Shown here: positions 63,263 through 64,000 of the stretch, piece after piece
How the letters are laid out: every line of letters begins with the position of its first letter
Numbering within the stretch: position 1 is the first letter of the stretch
The notes under the pieces: generated by a model
Database searches by the model: none
What the model saw: the letters and a program-made list of their open reading frames with translations, nothing else
Told to the model about the DNA's origin: nothing
Translations under genes and position numbers: made by a program
From: CBDAPE01 sp965198325
Lineage (GTDB): Bacteria; Pseudomonadota; Alphaproteobacteria; UBA828; JAPUJA01
Direction of reading: 5' to 3'
NCBI GenBank assembly: GCA_965198325.1
Contig: CBDAPE010000017.1
Span: 558,001 to 622,000 of the forward strand
Length of the DNA stretch: 64,000 nucleotides

Positions 63263-64000
63263 CTAGCGCCAGCACTCTAGAGGCAAGGTGGAGGCGAGCG
63301 CCCGCTCGGCGATTTCCGCGGGCGACAGCGCCGCGCCCGGCACCGCGTGCGCGTAGGCGACGCCCTGGGCGTCAAGAAAGCCGGTCGCCACGGCGGCGCG
63401 CAGGCCGAAATTCACGTTCTGGGGGATATCGTCCGTGGCCCGGGCGATTTTCATGGCGTCGAGCTTGGAGACGACGACGCCGACCACCCCGCCGCTCGCG
63501 TCGAAGATCGGTCCGCCCGAGTTACCCCGCTGGACGGGCGCGGTGATCTGAAGCAGGCGACGATCGTTGTCGGGCCCCGCGAGCGCGCTGACGGCGCCGG
63601 TCGTAACGTTTGCTTCCGAGGCCAGGATGCCGCGCAGCGGATAGCCGACGACAACCACCGGATCGCCGGCGCGAACCGTGTCTGTCGACTGGAAAGCGGC
63701 CACCGAGGAGAGCGGTCGAGCCAGCTTGAGCAAGGCCAGATCGTTGGCCCGGTCGAGCGCGACGACCTCGAGCGCGGCCACGCCTTCCCGGCCGCTCAGC
63801 ACCGCGCCCGGACATCCGAGAACGACGTGGGCGTTGGTAATCACATGGCCCTCGGCACTGACCACAAAGCCGGTGCCCGACGCCCGCTCGCCCGTGGTGA
63901 ACGGTTCGGTGCCGAGCGCCGGCTCGGCACCTTCGACCGGCGTCCAGGCTTCGATCCGGCGCTCCGCCGCGGCCAGCGCCTCGGCGCTCAAATAAACGCT
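63263..64000 (-). CDS. Trypsin-like serine protease (HtrA-type core), cut by the window end
   Basis: The frame is open to base 64000 (SVYLSAEALAAAERRIEAW), so the gene probably continues beyond. A chymotrypsin-fold domain covers most of the visible part: His in HVITNAHVVLG, Asp in DRANDLALLKLA, Ser in QRGNSGGPIFDASGG. The last ~50 residues show no PDZ domain. Without its N-terminus the localisation is unclear. Confidence 0.85.
   Translation of the reverse strand, partial: SVYLSAEALAAAERRIEAWTPVEGAEPALGTEPFTTGERASGTGFVVSAEGHVITNAHVVLGCPGAVLSGREGVAALEVVALDRANDLALLKLARPLSSVAAFQSTDTVRAGDPVVVVGYPLRGILASEANVTTGAVSALAGPDNDRRLLQITAPVQRGNSGGPIFDASGGVVGVVVSKLDAMKIARATDDIPQNVNFGLRAAVATGFLDAQGVAYAHAVPGAALSPAEIAERALASTLPLECWR

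Overview
This window looks like a high-GC alphaproteobacterial chromosome. The evidence is an SOS mutasome cassette (imuA-imuB-dnaE2) behind a direct-repeat GAAC-N7-GAAC LexA box, which is the alphaproteobacterial form, plus many soil or marine-type catabolic genes (acyl-CoA dehydrogenases, Rieske oxygenases, PhyH, SDR, cysteine hydrolases). I cannot name the genus. One tRNA gene (Asn-GTT) is present; there is no rRNA and no CRISPR array.

Layout. 1-1.5 kb: end of a LysR regulator and a truncated D-cysteine desulfhydrase-like gene joined to a partial MITE. 1.5-7.9 kb: SOS module imuA, imuB, dnaE2 and an SRAP/HMCES-type protein. 7.9-15.5 kb: an accessory island bounded by two inverted copies of a ~250 bp MITE with ~38 bp terminal inverted repeats. 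It holds a DUF6602-like protein, deletion remnants of IS21, IS110 and IS630 elements, an McrA-like HNH nuclease, an orphan FitA-type antitoxin, a PIN-domain fragment, and a three-gene operon of an unrecognised 437-aa protein, an Xre/ParS antitoxin and a RES toxin. The island ends inside a truncated hyuB. 15.5-18.9 kb: hyuB fragment, hyuA, a GreA/GreB-type factor. 19-22.9 kb: two tandem small cysteine-rich paralogues, a small membrane protein, and a TPR/double-methyltransferase gene broken by a 46-bp tandem duplication.

23-30 kb: cobalamin adenosyltransferase, malic enzyme and a fatty/aryl-acyl-CoA cluster (enoyl-CoA hydratase, two acyl-CoA dehydrogenase subunits, NDP-forming CoA ligase). 30-39.4 kb: a PNPOx-MOSC-reductase-ferredoxin fusion (frameshifted), a Rieske oxygenase, an amidohydrolase and three tandem Rieske oxygenase paralogues. 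39.5-45.2 kb: tRNA-Asn with terminator, an eIF-2B-like protein overlapping a trans-aconitate methyltransferase-like gene, a MarR-NmrA pair, a beta-carbonic anhydrase and a secreted metallo-beta-lactamase-fold hydrolase. 45.5-48.7 kb: an IS1380 transposase with one nonsense codon, an M24-fold protein and a CmcJ/NvfI-like gene fragment. 48.7-58.8 kb: two cysteine hydrolases, a cyclic-nucleotide-type K+ channel, polyamine-type ABC permeases and binding protein without an ATPase, a fifth Rieske oxygenase, PhyH, SDR and a VOC protein. 58.9-64 kb: two paralogous exported proteins, an alpha/beta hydrolase, sodC, an NTF2-like protein, a glutamine amidotransferase and a trypsin-like protease cut by the window end.

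Two themes stand out. The first is gene decay: three genes carry an in-frame stop exactly where a conserved Trp is expected, two carry frameshifts, and several are truncated by mobile DNA. The second is the MITE-bounded island with nuclease and toxin genes, whose unrecognised 437-aa gene, translationally coupled to a RES-Xre toxin-antitoxin pair, is the best candidate for an undescribed system.
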